Of a stretch of DNA of 39,326 nucleotides, positions 16,861-25,316 are shown in pieces. Location: positions 1 to 39,326 of the forward strand of contig CAIFEY010000030.1 in assembly GCA_903789635.1 (NCBI GenBank), given 5' to 3'. This DNA is from an uncultured Eubacteriaceae bacterium. Its GTDB lineage: Bacteria; Bacillota; Clostridia; Peptostreptococcales; Anaerovoracaceae. Position numbers and translations under genes: made by a program. A model generated the notes under the pieces. The model did no database searches. It worked only from the letters and a program-made list of their open reading frames with translations, and was not told where the DNA came from. Within the stretch, counting starts at the first letter, position 1. Each line of letters begins with the position of its first letter.

Positions 16861-17409
16861 TTGGAACGTGGAAAGCGTGCCTTCGGAATCGTCCTGATAT
16901 GCGTCAGCCTGCTGGCGCTTTTTTCGTGGGAAAAATTCGGGAGGGCACAGTTTATCGATGAGGAGATCCTGGTGCTGCGCGGGGATGTGCAGCGGGGGAC
17001 AGTCGTCACGGAGAAGATGATGAAGACGGTCCGGACGGATCGGGTGCTGAAGGGCATGATGAAGCCGGGGGACCAAAGGAAAATTCTCGGGAAGGCGGCC
17101 CTGCACGACATCCCGGACGGGGCGCCGCTGTACGGGTCGTATTTCCGGGACGCCGGGCTGATGACGGGCAGGGAGTACGGCAGGTACAGGCTGTCGATAC
17201 CGGAACGGTGGATTTTGTCGTGTCCGGAGGACTTAAGGCCGGGGGATCGGATTCACGTCCTCTGCAGCGGCAAAGAAATCGCTGAAGCCAGGGTCCTGTC
17301 CTGGTCTGCGGAAAACCGGTCGCTCTGTGCGGCCGTGACGGCATCGCAGGCGGAAGCAGTCAGCGAGCAGGCGGCGGAAAACGGCGGCGTGGTGATCTGC
17401 GCGGACTGA
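16861..17409 (+). CDS. CpaB/RcpC-like SAF-domain pilus assembly protein
   Basis: A 182-residue protein beginning with TTG after GGGAGGGGGAACGG. A basic N-terminus and one membrane helix (GIVLICVSLLALFSW, about 8-22) are followed by a SAF domain: ILVLRGDVQRGTVVTEKMM through GKAALHDIPDGAPLYGSYF. SAF proteins at the head of Tad loci are CpaB-like. In Gram-negatives CpaB works with the secretin, but this locus has no secretin, so here it probably acts at the membrane or cell wall. It is the first gene of the first pilus half; an 87-base gap separates it from the TadZ-like gene. Confidence 0.75.
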   Translation: MERGKRAFGIVLICVSLLALFSWEKFGRAQFIDEEILVLRGDVQRGTVVTEKMMKTVRTDRVLKGMMKPGDQRKILGKAALHDIPDGAPLYGSYFRDAGLMTGREYGRYRLSIPERWILSCPEDLRPGDRIHVLCSGKEIAEARVLSWSAENRSLCAAVTASQAEAVSEQAAENGGVVICAD

Positions 17410-17496
17410 TGACGGACGGAATGTGTACGAACAACGGATGAATCGGATAATGAATAATCGACAATTCAGACAATGAAAGAATGAAAGGAGGAAGAG

Positions 17497-18309
17497 ATGA
17501 GAGAGGTGATCGCGTTCTGCGGCGGGGACGACGGGGTCGGGTGCACGATGATCGCGCAGTCGGCGGCGGAGCTCCTGGCGGAGAGCCATCCGGGGAAGGT
17601 GCTGATGGTCTTCGGGTCGGGAAAGTACGGCGATGACTTCATCCTGAACCGGGAGGGGCACTCGCTGGACGCCGTGCGGGCCAACCTGACGAGCGGCAGC
17701 ATGGCGGCGGGGGAGCTCTACCCGCATCTGGTCAGGGAGAGGAACCTGAGGATTCTGCCGGCGATTCGGGACTCGCTGTCGGCCGGATACTACCCGGAGG
17801 AGTGCATGCAGACGCTGCTGCAGGCGGCGGAGGGGTTCTCGTACGTCGTGATCGACTGCGGGAGCCGTCACGACCTCGGGCTGTTCATCTCCGGCATCAA
17901 GGCGGCGACGAGGCGGTACTTCGTCGTCACCCAGCAGGAGAAATGCCTCAGGCGGTTCCAGTACGCGGTCCGGGAGATCTACCGGCCGCTCGGGGTCGAG
18001 GGACAGCTCGTGGTGAACAAGCATCAGGTCTCGCCGGCGCTGCTGTCGGCGGGGGAGATCGAGGATTTGACCGGCATGGAGACGGCGGTGCGGATCCCGT
18101 ACGTGTCCTACGGCTGGCAGGCGGAGATGGAGAAGCAGACGCTGCTCGGCTGCGGAAAGTACGCGAAGGCGCTGAAGCGGCTGACGCGGCAGATTCAGGG
18201 GGAAGGAGATGAGGGTTTATGGCAGAGAAAACGATCGCAGCGAAAAGTGCTGATGAAAACATCGAAAATCGCGCGCAGAGCACGGGAAACCGGTACAGCG
18301 GCCCTGTAG
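17497..18309 (+). CDS. TadZ/CpaE-like MinD-family protein with a degenerate Walker A
   Basis: A 270-residue ParA/MinD-fold protein, the expected polar-localisation factor of a Tad pilus. The N-terminal P-loop reads GGDDGVGCT (9-17). Compared with the deviant Walker A KGGVGKT, both lysines are gone (Asp and Cys instead), so ATP hydrolysis is unlikely. The later fold is intact: YVVIDCGS as Walker B-like strand, then YFVVTQQEKCLRRF and LVVNKHQVS. Atypical ATPase sites are known in TadZ proteins. AAAGGAGG precedes the ATG 17497. The last 91 bases overlap the start of the TadA-like gene in another frame, which gives the protein a basic tail (WQRKRSQRK). Confidence 0.82.
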   Translation: MREVIAFCGGDDGVGCTMIAQSAAELLAESHPGKVLMVFGSGKYGDDFILNREGHSLDAVRANLTSGSMAAGELYPHLVRERNLRILPAIRDSLSAGYYPEECMQTLLQAAEGFSYVVIDCGSRHDLGLFISGIKAATRRYFVVTQQEKCLRRFQYAVREIYRPLGVEGQLVVNKHQVSPALLSAGEIEDLTGMETAVRIPYVSYGWQAEMEKQTLLGCGKYAKALKRLTRQIQGEGDEGLWQRKRSQRKVLMKTSKIARRARETGTAAL

Positions 18310-19979
18310 ACGACCCTGTAGACGATGGCAGGGAGCTGCCGCCTGCGCCGGAAGAGCCGGAACATGAGAAATTCAGCCTGGCGAAATATCTGAGCAGGAA
18401 CGAACAGTACCGGCAGGAGTTTTCAGACGAATACGGGGCGTACCGCGAAAATCGCGAGCGCGGCAGCCGCGGCGAGCGCAGCGAGTTCCAGGCCGTCCTG
18501 GGGCTCGTCCGGCGCAGGCTGGACGCGGAGTGGGAGGACGCCGACGATGCGACCAGGGGATTCCGCCTGGAGAAGGAGACGCGGGCGCTGATCGGCTGCC
18601 CGGAAGAGGTCGCCTTCTATAAGGAGAAGATCCGCGGGATCCTGACCGAGGAGAGGCTGATCATGGCCGATTACCCGCCGTGGTACACGGATTTGACGGA
18701 GGCGGTGTTCGCCGAGCTGTACGGGCTCTCGGGGCTCGCGTCGTGGGCGTACGACATGCTCCCGCAGTACGCGGAGTCCTCGTCGGCCAAGCTGATCGGC
18801 GACCGGATGTACTGCCTGATCGACGGCAAGTCTGAGCTCCAGCCGCAGCGGATCCCGGACGAGAGGAGGGAGAAGCTGAAGAGGACGCTTCTCCTCGCGA
18901 CGCCGGAGGAGAGGGTCGAGTACGGCTTCCACGAGGTCTACCTGACGAACGGCATCCGCGTGACGATCTACTCCGGCTCCAGGACCAAGAAGGGGCAGGA
19001 CGTCATCGTCATGCGTAAGTACCTGATGAAGAACCGCCTGACGTTCGAGGACCTGGTCGAGCTGAAGACGATCCCGCCGGGGTCGCCGGATCTGTTCCGC
19101 CTGATGGTTAAGATCGGGTTCAACGTGATGTTCGTCGGCGAGGTCCGTTCGGGAAAGACGACGATGATGCAGACCTGGCAGGCCTGCGAGGATCGGAACC
19201 TGGAGGGCCTCGCGGTCGCGTCGGACACGGAGACGCCGTGGCACGAGATCATGCCGGACGCGCCGATCATGCAGCTGGTCGGAGAAGGCCAGACGCTGCT
19301 GGACATGATGAAGTCGATCTTAAGGGGCGACAACGACTACGTGCTGCTCGAGGAGATGCGTGACGCCTACGCCTACCGGATGTTTCTGGACATCCTGTCC
19401 ACCGGAACCAGGAGGAGCAAGGCGACGATCCACGACCGGAGCGCGGTCAGCGCGGCGTACAAGATGGCGGCCAAGATCAGAGAACAGTTCGGCGGCAGCC
19501 TGCCGGACCTGATCGCGCAGATTTATCAGAGCGTAAACTACGTCTTCGAGTGCTGCCAGGACCCGGAGAACCGCGCGCATAAGATTCTGACGCGCATCGT
19601 AGAGCTGACTTATGACGTCAGAAGAGACGCCGTCTGCGCGCGCACTATCTGCCGGTACGACTTCGAAGCAAAAACGTGGCAATGGAACGCCTGGATCAAC
19701 ACGGTGACATGGGATGATTTTCGTTCGAACAGGCCGGATCTGCTGGAATTGCTGCATCTGATGACGGTCATGCAGGAGCAGAATCAGCTGCACGGCTGTC
19801 GGAAGTGGAGCTTCCCGGCCTACTATCCCGGTAACCAGCGTCTTCTGGATGACCCTAGATATCTGTTCACCAGGGAGTACAGGGACGAGGAACCTTATCT
19901 GGATCCTGTCGGCATGGATCCGGATTGTTATACGGAGGAACATGGATGGAAGGGTGTAGAACCGTACTGGAATCTCTGA
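18219..19979 (+). CDS. TadA/CpaF-like secretion ATPase, first copy
   Basis: A 586-residue type II/IV secretion-type ATPase, the assembly motor of the first pilus half. Walker A is GEVRSGKT at 307-314. The Walker B region reads DYVLLEEMRDAYAYR, where EEMRD replaces the usual GEVRG-type signature. The His box reads SKATIHDRSA. The long charged N-terminal part (about 1-110) exceeds typical TadA, and a C-terminal extension of about 100 residues follows the ATPase core. AAGGAG upstream supports ATG 18219, inside the TadZ-like gene. A second, shorter TadA-like ATPase lies at 26148. The two differ strongly, so they are probably specialised (for example extension and retraction) rather than recent duplicates. 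Confidence 0.88.
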   Translation: MAEKTIAAKSADENIENRAQSTGNRYSGPVDDPVDDGRELPPAPEEPEHEKFSLAKYLSRNEQYRQEFSDEYGAYRENRERGSRGERSEFQAVLGLVRRRLDAEWEDADDATRGFRLEKETRALIGCPEEVAFYKEKIRGILTEERLIMADYPPWYTDLTEAVFAELYGLSGLASWAYDMLPQYAESSSAKLIGDRMYCLIDGKSELQPQRIPDERREKLKRTLLLATPEERVEYGFHEVYLTNGIRVTIYSGSRTKKGQDVIVMRKYLMKNRLTFEDLVELKTIPPGSPDLFRLMVKIGFNVMFVGEVRSGKTTMMQTWQACEDRNLEGLAVASDTETPWHEIMPDAPIMQLVGEGQTLLDMMKSILRGDNDYVLLEEMRDAYAYRMFLDILSTGTRRSKATIHDRSAVSAAYKMAAKIREQFGGSLPDLIAQIYQSVNYVFECCQDPENRAHKILTRIVELTYDVRRDAVCARTICRYDFEAKTWQWNAWINTVTWDDFRSNRPDLLELLHLMTVMQEQNQLHGCRKWSFPAYYPGNQRLLDDPRYLFTREYRDEEPYLDPVGMDPDCYTEEHGWKGVEPYWNL

Positions 19980-20902
19980 TCTTCATCGGGGTGCTGCTGA
20001 CGCAGTGGGACATGATCCGGGGCGCAGCCAAGGGCATCCTGCGCAGGGTTCGTCTTCGGCGCAGCCTCAGGAGCATCGGCGGCGGGCGGCAGTCCAGGGA
20101 GTATGGCAGGGTCAGGACGTATTTGTCCAACCTGCTGGAGAGTACGGGGACGGAGAAGATCTTCGGGTCTCCGGACCACCTGATCGCGGCGTCTGCGCTG
20201 CTCGGCGGCGGGATGTACTTCGTGACGGTGTTCTCGGAGGGATGGCGAGTCTCGCTCGCGTTCGCGCTGCTCTGCACGACGCTGCCGTTCCTGTTCCTGA
20301 GGATGCGGCTGTCGATGTTCAGGCGGGCGCGGTCTAAGGAGGGGACGGTCATGATGCAGGAGCTCCTCGCGCAGTACCGGATCCGGGACTGCAACATCCG
20401 TGAGGCTGTATTTGCGGCCGCGGAGGGGCTCGAGGACGCGCCGTTCATGCGGGCGGTGCTCTATGACCTCGCCAAGGGGCTGAACCGCGCCTACACGAGG
20501 ACCGAGTGCCGCAGGGAGCTGGACAAGTTCCGCTACGCGATCGGCACGACCTGGGGGAATGCGCTCGCGACGGCGATGTACTACGCGCACGTGCAGGGAA
20601 TCTGCATCACCGATGCGATGGAGGACTTGTCCAAGTCGCTCGAGCGCAGCCGGAAGGTCTGCGAGATCTCTAGGCGCGAGCAGCACGAGTCGAGGCTCCT
20701 GCTGCTGCTTGCCGTGCCGGGGACGTACGTGTGGACGCTTTTCTGCGCGTGCCGGTACTTCGACATGACGTTAGCTGGGTTTCTGCACTACCAGTTCCGG
20801 ACGCCGCTCGGGCTCAGGTGCTTCCTGATCGCGGCGATGCTGTACATCGCGGGATTCGCGTGCCAGGTGTTCTTCAGCGGCGACAAATTAGACCTTCGCT
20901 AG
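19946..20902 (+). CDS. TadB-like type II secretion F-family membrane protein
   Basis: A 318-residue membrane protein overlapping the TadA-like gene by 34 bases, a coupling typical of tadA-tadB. The ATG at 19946 has GGAGG seven bases upstream; an upstream TTG at 19925 has none. Hydrophobic segments occur near the N-terminus (VLESLIFIGVLLT), about 80-125 (LIAASALLGGGMYFV, LAFALLCTTLPFLFL), and at the C-terminus (LLLLLAVPGTYVWTLFC, FLIAAMLYIAGFACQVFF). The cytoplasmic part has the GspF-like pattern of helices around WGNALATAMYYAHVQGICITDAM. It would form the inner-membrane platform worked by the ATPase. Confidence 0.78.
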   Translation: MEGCRTVLESLIFIGVLLTQWDMIRGAAKGILRRVRLRRSLRSIGGGRQSREYGRVRTYLSNLLESTGTEKIFGSPDHLIAASALLGGGMYFVTVFSEGWRVSLAFALLCTTLPFLFLRMRLSMFRRARSKEGTVMMQELLAQYRIRDCNIREAVFAAAEGLEDAPFMRAVLYDLAKGLNRAYTRTECRRELDKFRYAIGTTWGNALATAMYYAHVQGICITDAMEDLSKSLERSRKVCEISRREQHESRLLLLLAVPGTYVWTLFCACRYFDMTLAGFLHYQFRTPLGLRCFLIAAMLYIAGFACQVFFSGDKLDLR

Positions 20903-21135
20903 ATTTCAGCAGGGGCTGCCGTTTTTCTGGCAAGCATGGAAAACACAAAAAATTATCGTGTGCATAAGTAAGGAAGATGTGAATAAGTATCTGGAAATGT
21001 GCATGAATTGTTAATATATGGAAGAAGCTTATGGATAAGTGTACAAGAATGCGGATGCGTGTCCGCGTGAGGCCGGCGGTGGCGCTGAGGCGGCTGCTGA
21101 GAAGGAAGCCGGTCCGGCGCGTGAAGGAGGCCGGC

Positions 21136-21657
21136 ATGGATTACGCGGCCGTCCTGATCGGGCGGGCTAAGAAGCTGTTCATGCGAAGGGCCTGCGACCA
21201 GGAGATCTTCAGCAGCTGCCTGCTTCTGAAGAACCTGTCGGTGATGCGGCAGGAGGCGCCGATGTCGACGGATTACCTGCTGGAGCAGCTGAAGGACAGC
21301 AGCTTCCTGCTCAGGCGCATGTACGAGAACATGATCCGCGATTACCGAAACGGCGAGTACGAGGCGGCGTTTTCGCGGATGAACGAGGAGATCGGCAGCC
21401 GGGCTGCTGTGTTGTTCAGTCATATTTTGTCTAAAATGGACCAGGTTAATCCGGCCCAGCTCGTGACGTACATGGATTCGTTCGAGGAGACGTTCGAGGA
21501 GGAGCGCATGACGCAGGCGATCCGGAGGAACAACCGGCGGTCGCTGATCTGCACGGCGGCGTCGATGGCGGCCGTGCTCGCGGTGCTCCTGAACTTCACG
21601 GCGGTCGCGGTGTTCATGAATATGACGGAAATGCTGCAGAGCATCAGCATGTTTTAG
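21136..21657 (+). CDS. TadC-like short GspF-type membrane protein
   Basis: A protein of about 173 residues with charged helical segments (DQEIFSSCLLLKNLSVMRQE, YLLEQLKDSSFLLRRMYENM) and one C-terminal hairpin of helices (SLICTAASMAAVLAVLLNFT, AVFMNMTEML). It resembles half of a GspF/TadC domain. The ATG at 21136 has GAAGGAGG five bases upstream. An earlier ATG at 21031 would add 35 very Arg-rich residues, has only a weak GGAAGAAG site, and is less likely. The 230 bases before it are AT-rich in their middle and may hold a promoter, but no consensus pair stands out. Assignment to TadC rests on position and topology. Confidence 0.6.
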   Translation: MDYAAVLIGRAKKLFMRRACDQEIFSSCLLLKNLSVMRQEAPMSTDYLLEQLKDSSFLLRRMYENMIRDYRNGEYEAAFSRMNEEIGSRAAVLFSHILSKMDQVNPAQLVTYMDSFEETFEEERMTQAIRRNNRRSLICTAASMAAVLAVLLNFTAVAVFMNMTEMLQSISMF

Positions 21658-21683
21658 AGCGGGCAGTGAATAGGAGGAAGCGA

Positions 21684-21854
21684 ATGAAAAATATCATCAT
21701 TATCATCGGCACGATCATGCTCGGCGTGATCATCGTCAACACGCTGGTCCTGGGCGATTCCAGCGACAGCCTGAAGGGCGCGGCCAAGGACGTCGTGGGC
21801 AAGGGCACGCAGATGATGCAGACGCTGGACGGCGGATCCTCGACCGGGGCCTGA
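21684..21854 (+). CDS. Small single-helix pilus-locus protein A (56 residues)
   Basis: The ATG follows TAGGAGGAAGCGA. The product starts MKNIIIIIGTIMLGVIIVNT, a membrane helix beginning at residue 3, then a short polar tail with DSSDSLKGAAKDVVGKG. It aligns with the next small protein over the first 17 residues (MK, I8, G9, MLG, I17), so the two are probably paralogues. Size and position suggest a minor pseudopilin or structural subunit of the Tad-type machine. It has no cleavable leader of the classical prepilin type. Confidence 0.65.
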   Translation: MKNIIIIIGTIMLGVIIVNTLVLGDSSDSLKGAAKDVVGKGTQMMQTLDGGSSTGA

Positions 21855-21881
21855 TGCATAAGAAAGGAGAATGGATTAACA

Positions 21882-22022
21882 ATGAAACAGCTTGTGATTG
21901 GAATTGGCATGATGATGCTCGGATGCATGATTTTTCCGTGGATCTGCAAGGGGCAGGGCAGCCTGCTCGGCATGGCGCAGTACCGGATGAACGGGCAGAT
22001 CGAGAACGTCTGCTTCCGCTAA
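21882..22022 (+). CDS. Small single-helix pilus-locus protein B (46 residues)
   Basis: The product starts MKQLVIGIGMMMLGCMIFPW and ends MAQYRMNGQIENVCFR. AAAGGAG lies about 13 bases before the ATG, a little far but acceptable. The N-terminal helix parallels that of the 56-residue protein just upstream, which supports a real gene. Cys15, Cys22 and Cys44 are noteworthy in such a small protein. Its function is unknown; a minor pilin-like role is inferred from context. Confidence 0.55.
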   Translation: MKQLVIGIGMMMLGCMIFPWICKGQGSLLGMAQYRMNGQIENVCFR

Positions 22023-22049
22023 CAATAGATTTTCGAAGGGCGGCGGGCG

Positions 22050-22466
22050 ATGAAGAATGTGATTACGGGAACGGCGTGCATGATCCTGCTGTTCGCGGTC
22101 TTCCTGCAGTTCATCCACGTGCAGACGATGGTCTACGACATGCACGAGGTGATGGGCGCCGCGGAGAGCTTCCGCGAGCAGGTGCGGCTGGACGGCTGCA
22201 TCACGGATGAGAACGAGCGGCGGCTGAAGCGGGAGGTCTCCGACCGGACAGAGGTCAGCACGGGCGAGGTCAGGGTCAGCGGCACGCGCGTCCCGGTCCC
22301 GCGAGGCGGCAAGGTCCACTACGTGATCCGCGTCCCGCTCGGGCGGTTCGTGCTCGCGCCGTCTTTTTTCCGCCTGCAGAAGGACTCGCGCGTCTGGTAC
22401 AGGGAGGACCGGTGGGCGGCGAGCGAGGCGATTCTCTATTCGGGAGGAGGTGTGCAGGATGAATAA
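22050..22466 (+). CDS. TadE/TadF-like pseudopilin (138 residues)
   Basis: One N-terminal helix starts almost at the first residue (MKNVITGTACMILLFAVFLQ). A soluble, mostly beta-type domain follows (EVRVSGTRVPVPRGGKVHYV, then LGRFVLAPSFFRLQKDSRVW). This build matches TadE/TadF-type pseudopilins: one helix and a globular outer domain. The last 8 bases overlap the next gene, indicating translational coupling. No family-specific residue proves the assignment. Confidence 0.6.
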   Translation: MKNVITGTACMILLFAVFLQFIHVQTMVYDMHEVMGAAESFREQVRLDGCITDENERRLKREVSDRTEVSTGEVRVSGTRVPVPRGGKVHYVIRVPLGRFVLAPSFFRLQKDSRVWYREDRWAASEAILYSGGGVQDE

Positions 22467-23064
22467 CGTCGTGATCGCGATGGGCATCCTGCTCTACATG
22501 TCGGCGATGATGCAGATGCAGCTGGTCACGGACCGCCAGATGGTCCGGAAGGAACAGCTGAACGCGGAGACCGAGGAGGCGGCGCTGAGCGCGGCCCTGA
22601 CCGGAAGAGAGCGTGTCACCCGGGAAGAAACAGAACCGGAATCCGGCGGAAAGGATGGCAAGTCCGCGGACAAAGCCGACAAGGACTCCGGAAAGAATAA
22701 GACTGATGGAAAATCCGAGAAGGCGTTCGAGAAGACGTTCAAAGAGACCCGGACGATGGAACTCAGCCGGGAGGCGGCCTGGCGCGCGGCGGCGGAGTCG
22801 CTTCGGCTGAACGCAAGGAAGCCGCTCAACAAATCCGAGAACGCAAGGAGATCTTCCGGAAAATCCGGAAAATCCGGGCAGTCCGGGAAAGCCGAGTTTG
22901 AGCGCGAGCTCCTGCAGGTCACCGTGACGGGGGGCGAAAACCCGCGGGTCACGGTCGCCGTCCGCGAGGGCCGGATGCGGTCCGAGGCGGCGTACGAGTG
23001 GAAGAAGCTGCTCGTCTCCAAGGAGAAGGGCACCAGCCGCTACGTCCTGCACCGCGTCGGCTGA
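22459..23064 (+). CDS. Pseudopilin-like protein with Lys/Ser/Gly-rich insert (201 residues)
   Basis: Starts at ATG 22459 after GGGAGGAGGTGTGCAGG. MNNVVIAMGILLYMSAMMQM forms a single N-terminal helix. Residues about 55-150 are low-complexity and charged (repeated GKD, SADKADKD, SGKSGKSGQSGK). A short C-terminal domain follows (FERELLQVTVTGG... to SRYVLHRVG). Overlap with the upstream pseudopilin suggests the two are made together. The insert composition suggests an exposed flexible linker. The function is inferred from context only. Confidence 0.6.
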   Translation: MNNVVIAMGILLYMSAMMQMQLVTDRQMVRKEQLNAETEEAALSAALTGRERVTREETEPESGGKDGKSADKADKDSGKNKTDGKSEKAFEKTFKETRTMELSREAAWRAAAESLRLNARKPLNKSENARRSSGKSGKSGQSGKAEFERELLQVTVTGGENPRVTVAVREGRMRSEAAYEWKKLLVSKEKGTSRYVLHRVG

Positions 23065-23069
23065 CGCGT

Positions 23070-23090
23070 TTCGGACGGGAACCGTCCGAA
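23070..23090 (+). terminator. Nine-bp perfect hairpin just after the pseudopilin stop
   Basis: TTCGGACGG (23070-23078), loop GAA, then CCGTCCGAA (23082-23090). No T-tract follows, so it may be a processing or stabilising hairpin, or a weak terminator, between the first pilus half and lgt. Confidence 0.45.
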
Positions 23091-23175
23091 CGGTCTGAAC
23101 GGCCCGACCCGTCGGATCCGAATAACTGTCCGGGCGCGGCGGCCGCGAAAACCGAAAAAACTGCTCCTTCCGCGT

Positions 23176-23204
23176 TTCCATTAGAAGGTTTCCTGTGCTA
23201 TCAT
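23176..23204 (+). promoter_or_regulatory. Promoter of lgt
   Basis: An extended -10, TGC-TATCAT, ends at 23204. A poor -35 (TTCCAT, 23176-23181) lies 17 bases upstream. Placed 44 bases before the lgt ATG, it suggests lgt-ychF are transcribed independently of the pilus genes. Confidence 0.45.
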
Positions 23205-23248
23205 AGTAGAAGGCTGTTTTCCGGGGAAGACAGCCGGGAGGTAGAATT

Positions 23249-24031
23249 ATGACAGCACCGGATCCGATTGCGTTTACGATATTCGGGGTTTCGATCAGAT
23301 GGTACGGAATCCTCATAGCGTCGGCGTTTTTACTTGCGATATTGATCTCCTGCCGGAGGGCTCCGATCCACGGCATCACGAGCGACAACGTGCTCAATTT
23401 TGCGATCTGGATGATCCCGATGGCGATCATCGGCGCGAGGGCGTACTACGTGATTTTCAGCTGGGACATGTACCGGGGCGATCCCATGCAGGTGTTCGAC
23501 ATCCGCGCCGGGGGACTCGCGATACACGGCGGCCTCATTGCGGGGATAATTACGGCATACTTTGTCTGCAGGCACGAACGCGTGCCGCTGCTCGAGATGG
23601 GCGACCTGGTATTCCCGACGGTCGCACTCGGACAGGCGATTGGAAGATGGGGAAATTTCTTCAATTCCGAGGCACACGGCAGGCCGACCGATCTCCCGTG
23701 GGGCATCATGGTCGACGGGGTGAAAGTCCAGCCGACGTTCCTCTACGAATCCATCTGGTGTCTGGCGCTGTTTTTCTTTTTGATCTGGATCGACAACCGG
23801 AGGAAATTCCGCGGGCAGACGCTCTGCCTGTACGGGATGCTGTATTCGGTCGAGCGCTTCCTCGTGGAGGGGCTCAGGACGGACAGCCTGATGATCGGAC
23901 CGTTCCGACAGGCGCAGGTGATCAGCACCGTGGCATTCATCGTGTGCTTCATCCTGTACCGCGTGTGGGCAAAAAAATACGCGGGCACACACGTAAACCG
24001 TCCGCCGAAGAACCCGAAAAAAACCTCGTAA
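23249..24031 (+). CDS. lgt: Prolipoprotein diacylglyceryl transferase Lgt
   Basis: Lgt transfers diacylglycerol from phosphatidylglycerol to the lipobox cysteine of prolipoproteins in the cytoplasmic membrane. The 260-residue protein has the family markers HGGLIAG (93-99), GQAIGRWGNFFNSEAHG (128-144) with the conserved Arg and Asn, and QPTFLYES. About seven hydrophobic segments run from SIRWYGILIASAFLLA to TVAFIVCFILYRVWA. GGGAGGTAGAATT precedes ATG 23249. It stands 28 bases before ychF, forming a two-gene housekeeping unit that splits the pilus locus. A client, the flavodoxin lipoprotein at 15363, is in the window. Confidence 0.96.
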   Translation: MTAPDPIAFTIFGVSIRWYGILIASAFLLAILISCRRAPIHGITSDNVLNFAIWMIPMAIIGARAYYVIFSWDMYRGDPMQVFDIRAGGLAIHGGLIAGIITAYFVCRHERVPLLEMGDLVFPTVALGQAIGRWGNFFNSEAHGRPTDLPWGIMVDGVKVQPTFLYESIWCLALFFFLIWIDNRRKFRGQTLCLYGMLYSVERFLVEGLRTDSLMIGPFRQAQVISTVAFIVCFILYRVWAKKYAGTHVNRPPKNPKKTS

Positions 24032-24059
24032 AACAATCACAAGAAGGAGCAGATAGAAA

Positions 24060-25157
24060 ATGAAATTAGGTATTGTAGGACTTCCTAATGTAGGAAAGAG
24101 CACGCTGTTCAACGCGATCACCAAGGCTGGCGCCGAGGCGGCAAACTACCCGTTCTGTACGATTGAGCCGAACGTCGGCGTCGTCACGGTTCCGGACAAG
24201 CGCGTGACCAGACTGCACGAACTGTACAACTCCAAGCGCACGATCTACACGACGATCGAATTCTGCGACATCGCGGGACTCGTCAAGGGCGCGTCCAAGG
24301 GTGAGGGCCTCGGAAACAAGTTCCTGGGCCACATCAGAGAGACGGCCGCGATCGTCCACGTGGTCCGCTGCTTCGAGGACGAGAACATCGTCCACGTCAG
24401 CGGAAAGATCGACCCGATCGACGACATCGACACGATCAACATGGAGCTGATCCTGTCCGACATGGAGGTGCTGGACCGCCGCATCGCCAAGTCTTCCAAG
24501 GCGGCGAGAAACGACAAGGAGCTCGCTAAGGAAGTCGAGATGATGAAGAAGGTCTACGCGGTCCTGGAGGACGGAAAGTCGGCCCGCACGATGGCGGACG
24601 ACCTGGACGAGGACGAGTTCGCGTTCGTGAAGAGCCTGGAGCTGCTCTCCTTCAAGCCGATCATCTACGTCGCGAACGTCGGCGAGGACGACGCGGCGAC
24701 CGGAAACGAGTATTCTAAGCGCGTCGAAGAGTTCGCCGCAGAGGAGGGCGCACGCTGCGTCACGATCTGCGCGGAGATCGAGGAAGAGATCTCCGAGCTC
24801 GAGGACGACGAGAAGGCGGAGTACCTGCAGGAGCTGGGCATCGAAGAGTCCGGACTGGACAAGCTCGTCAAGGCTTCCTACAGCCTGCTGAACCTGATCT
24901 CCTTCCTGACCGCCGGCGAGGACGAGTGCCGCGCATGGACGATCACGAACGGCACCAAGGCACCGCAGGCCGCGGGCAAGATCCACACCGACTTCGAACG
25001 CGGCTTCATCCGCGCGGAGACGATCGCCTACGACACCTTTATGAACGAGTGCGAGGGCAGCATGACCAAGGCCAAGGAGAAGGGCCTGCTCCGCTCCGAG
25101 GGCAAGGAGTACGTGGTCAAGGACGGCGACATCATCACCTTCCTCTTCAACGTATAG
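24060..25157 (+). CDS. ychf: YchF/OLA1-type ribosome-associated P-loop ATPase
   Basis: A 365-residue Obg-related P-loop protein. YchF binds ribosomes and, unlike most of its class, prefers ATP. G1 is GLPNVGKST at 7-15. The switch region ANYPFCTIEPNVGVV, the G3 motif DIAGLVKGASKGEGLGNKFL and the TGS-like C-terminus (FTAGEDECRAW-type segment, GFIRAET, VKDGDIITFLFNV) are all present. Length is normal. AAGAAGGAGCAG precedes the ATG. It is cotranscribed with lgt, and its role is unrelated to the flanking pilus genes. Confidence 0.96.
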   Translation: MKLGIVGLPNVGKSTLFNAITKAGAEAANYPFCTIEPNVGVVTVPDKRVTRLHELYNSKRTIYTTIEFCDIAGLVKGASKGEGLGNKFLGHIRETAAIVHVVRCFEDENIVHVSGKIDPIDDIDTINMELILSDMEVLDRRIAKSSKAARNDKELAKEVEMMKKVYAVLEDGKSARTMADDLDEDEFAFVKSLELLSFKPIIYVANVGEDDAATGNEYSKRVEEFAAEEGARCVTICAEIEEEISELEDDEKAEYLQELGIEESGLDKLVKASYSLLNLISFLTAGEDECRAWTITNGTKAPQAAGKIHTDFERGFIRAETIAYDTFMNECEGSMTKAKEKGLLRSEGKEYVVKDGDIITFLFNV

Positions 25158-25253
25158 TCCGCTTCCGGAAAGCAGCATCGGCATGGCCTGCGGATTCGGC
25201 AGAGTCGATGGATTCGGCAAAGTCCGAACGCCCAGGGGTTAAAGGACCTGCTG

Positions 25254-25286
25254 CGTGCATCAATCGTGCATCAATCGTGCATCAAT
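25254..25286 (+). repeat. Three exact tandem copies of an 11-bp unit
   Basis: CGTGCATCAAT repeats three times without mismatch at 25254-25264, 25265-25275 and 25276-25286. Confidence 0.95.
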
Positions 25287-25316
25287 ATTGACAGAATCGA
25301 AATATAGCGTAACTGC

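Noticed and set aside
22276-23430. 384-codon minus-strand open frame across the pseudopilins and lgt start
   Set aside because: Spans several genes and promoters on the other strand, with low-complexity Pro/Arg-rich product; a composition shadow.
24066-25220. 384-codon minus-strand open frame opposite ychF
   Set aside because: Leu/Asp/Arg/Val-rich shadow of a conserved gene; no recognisable domain.
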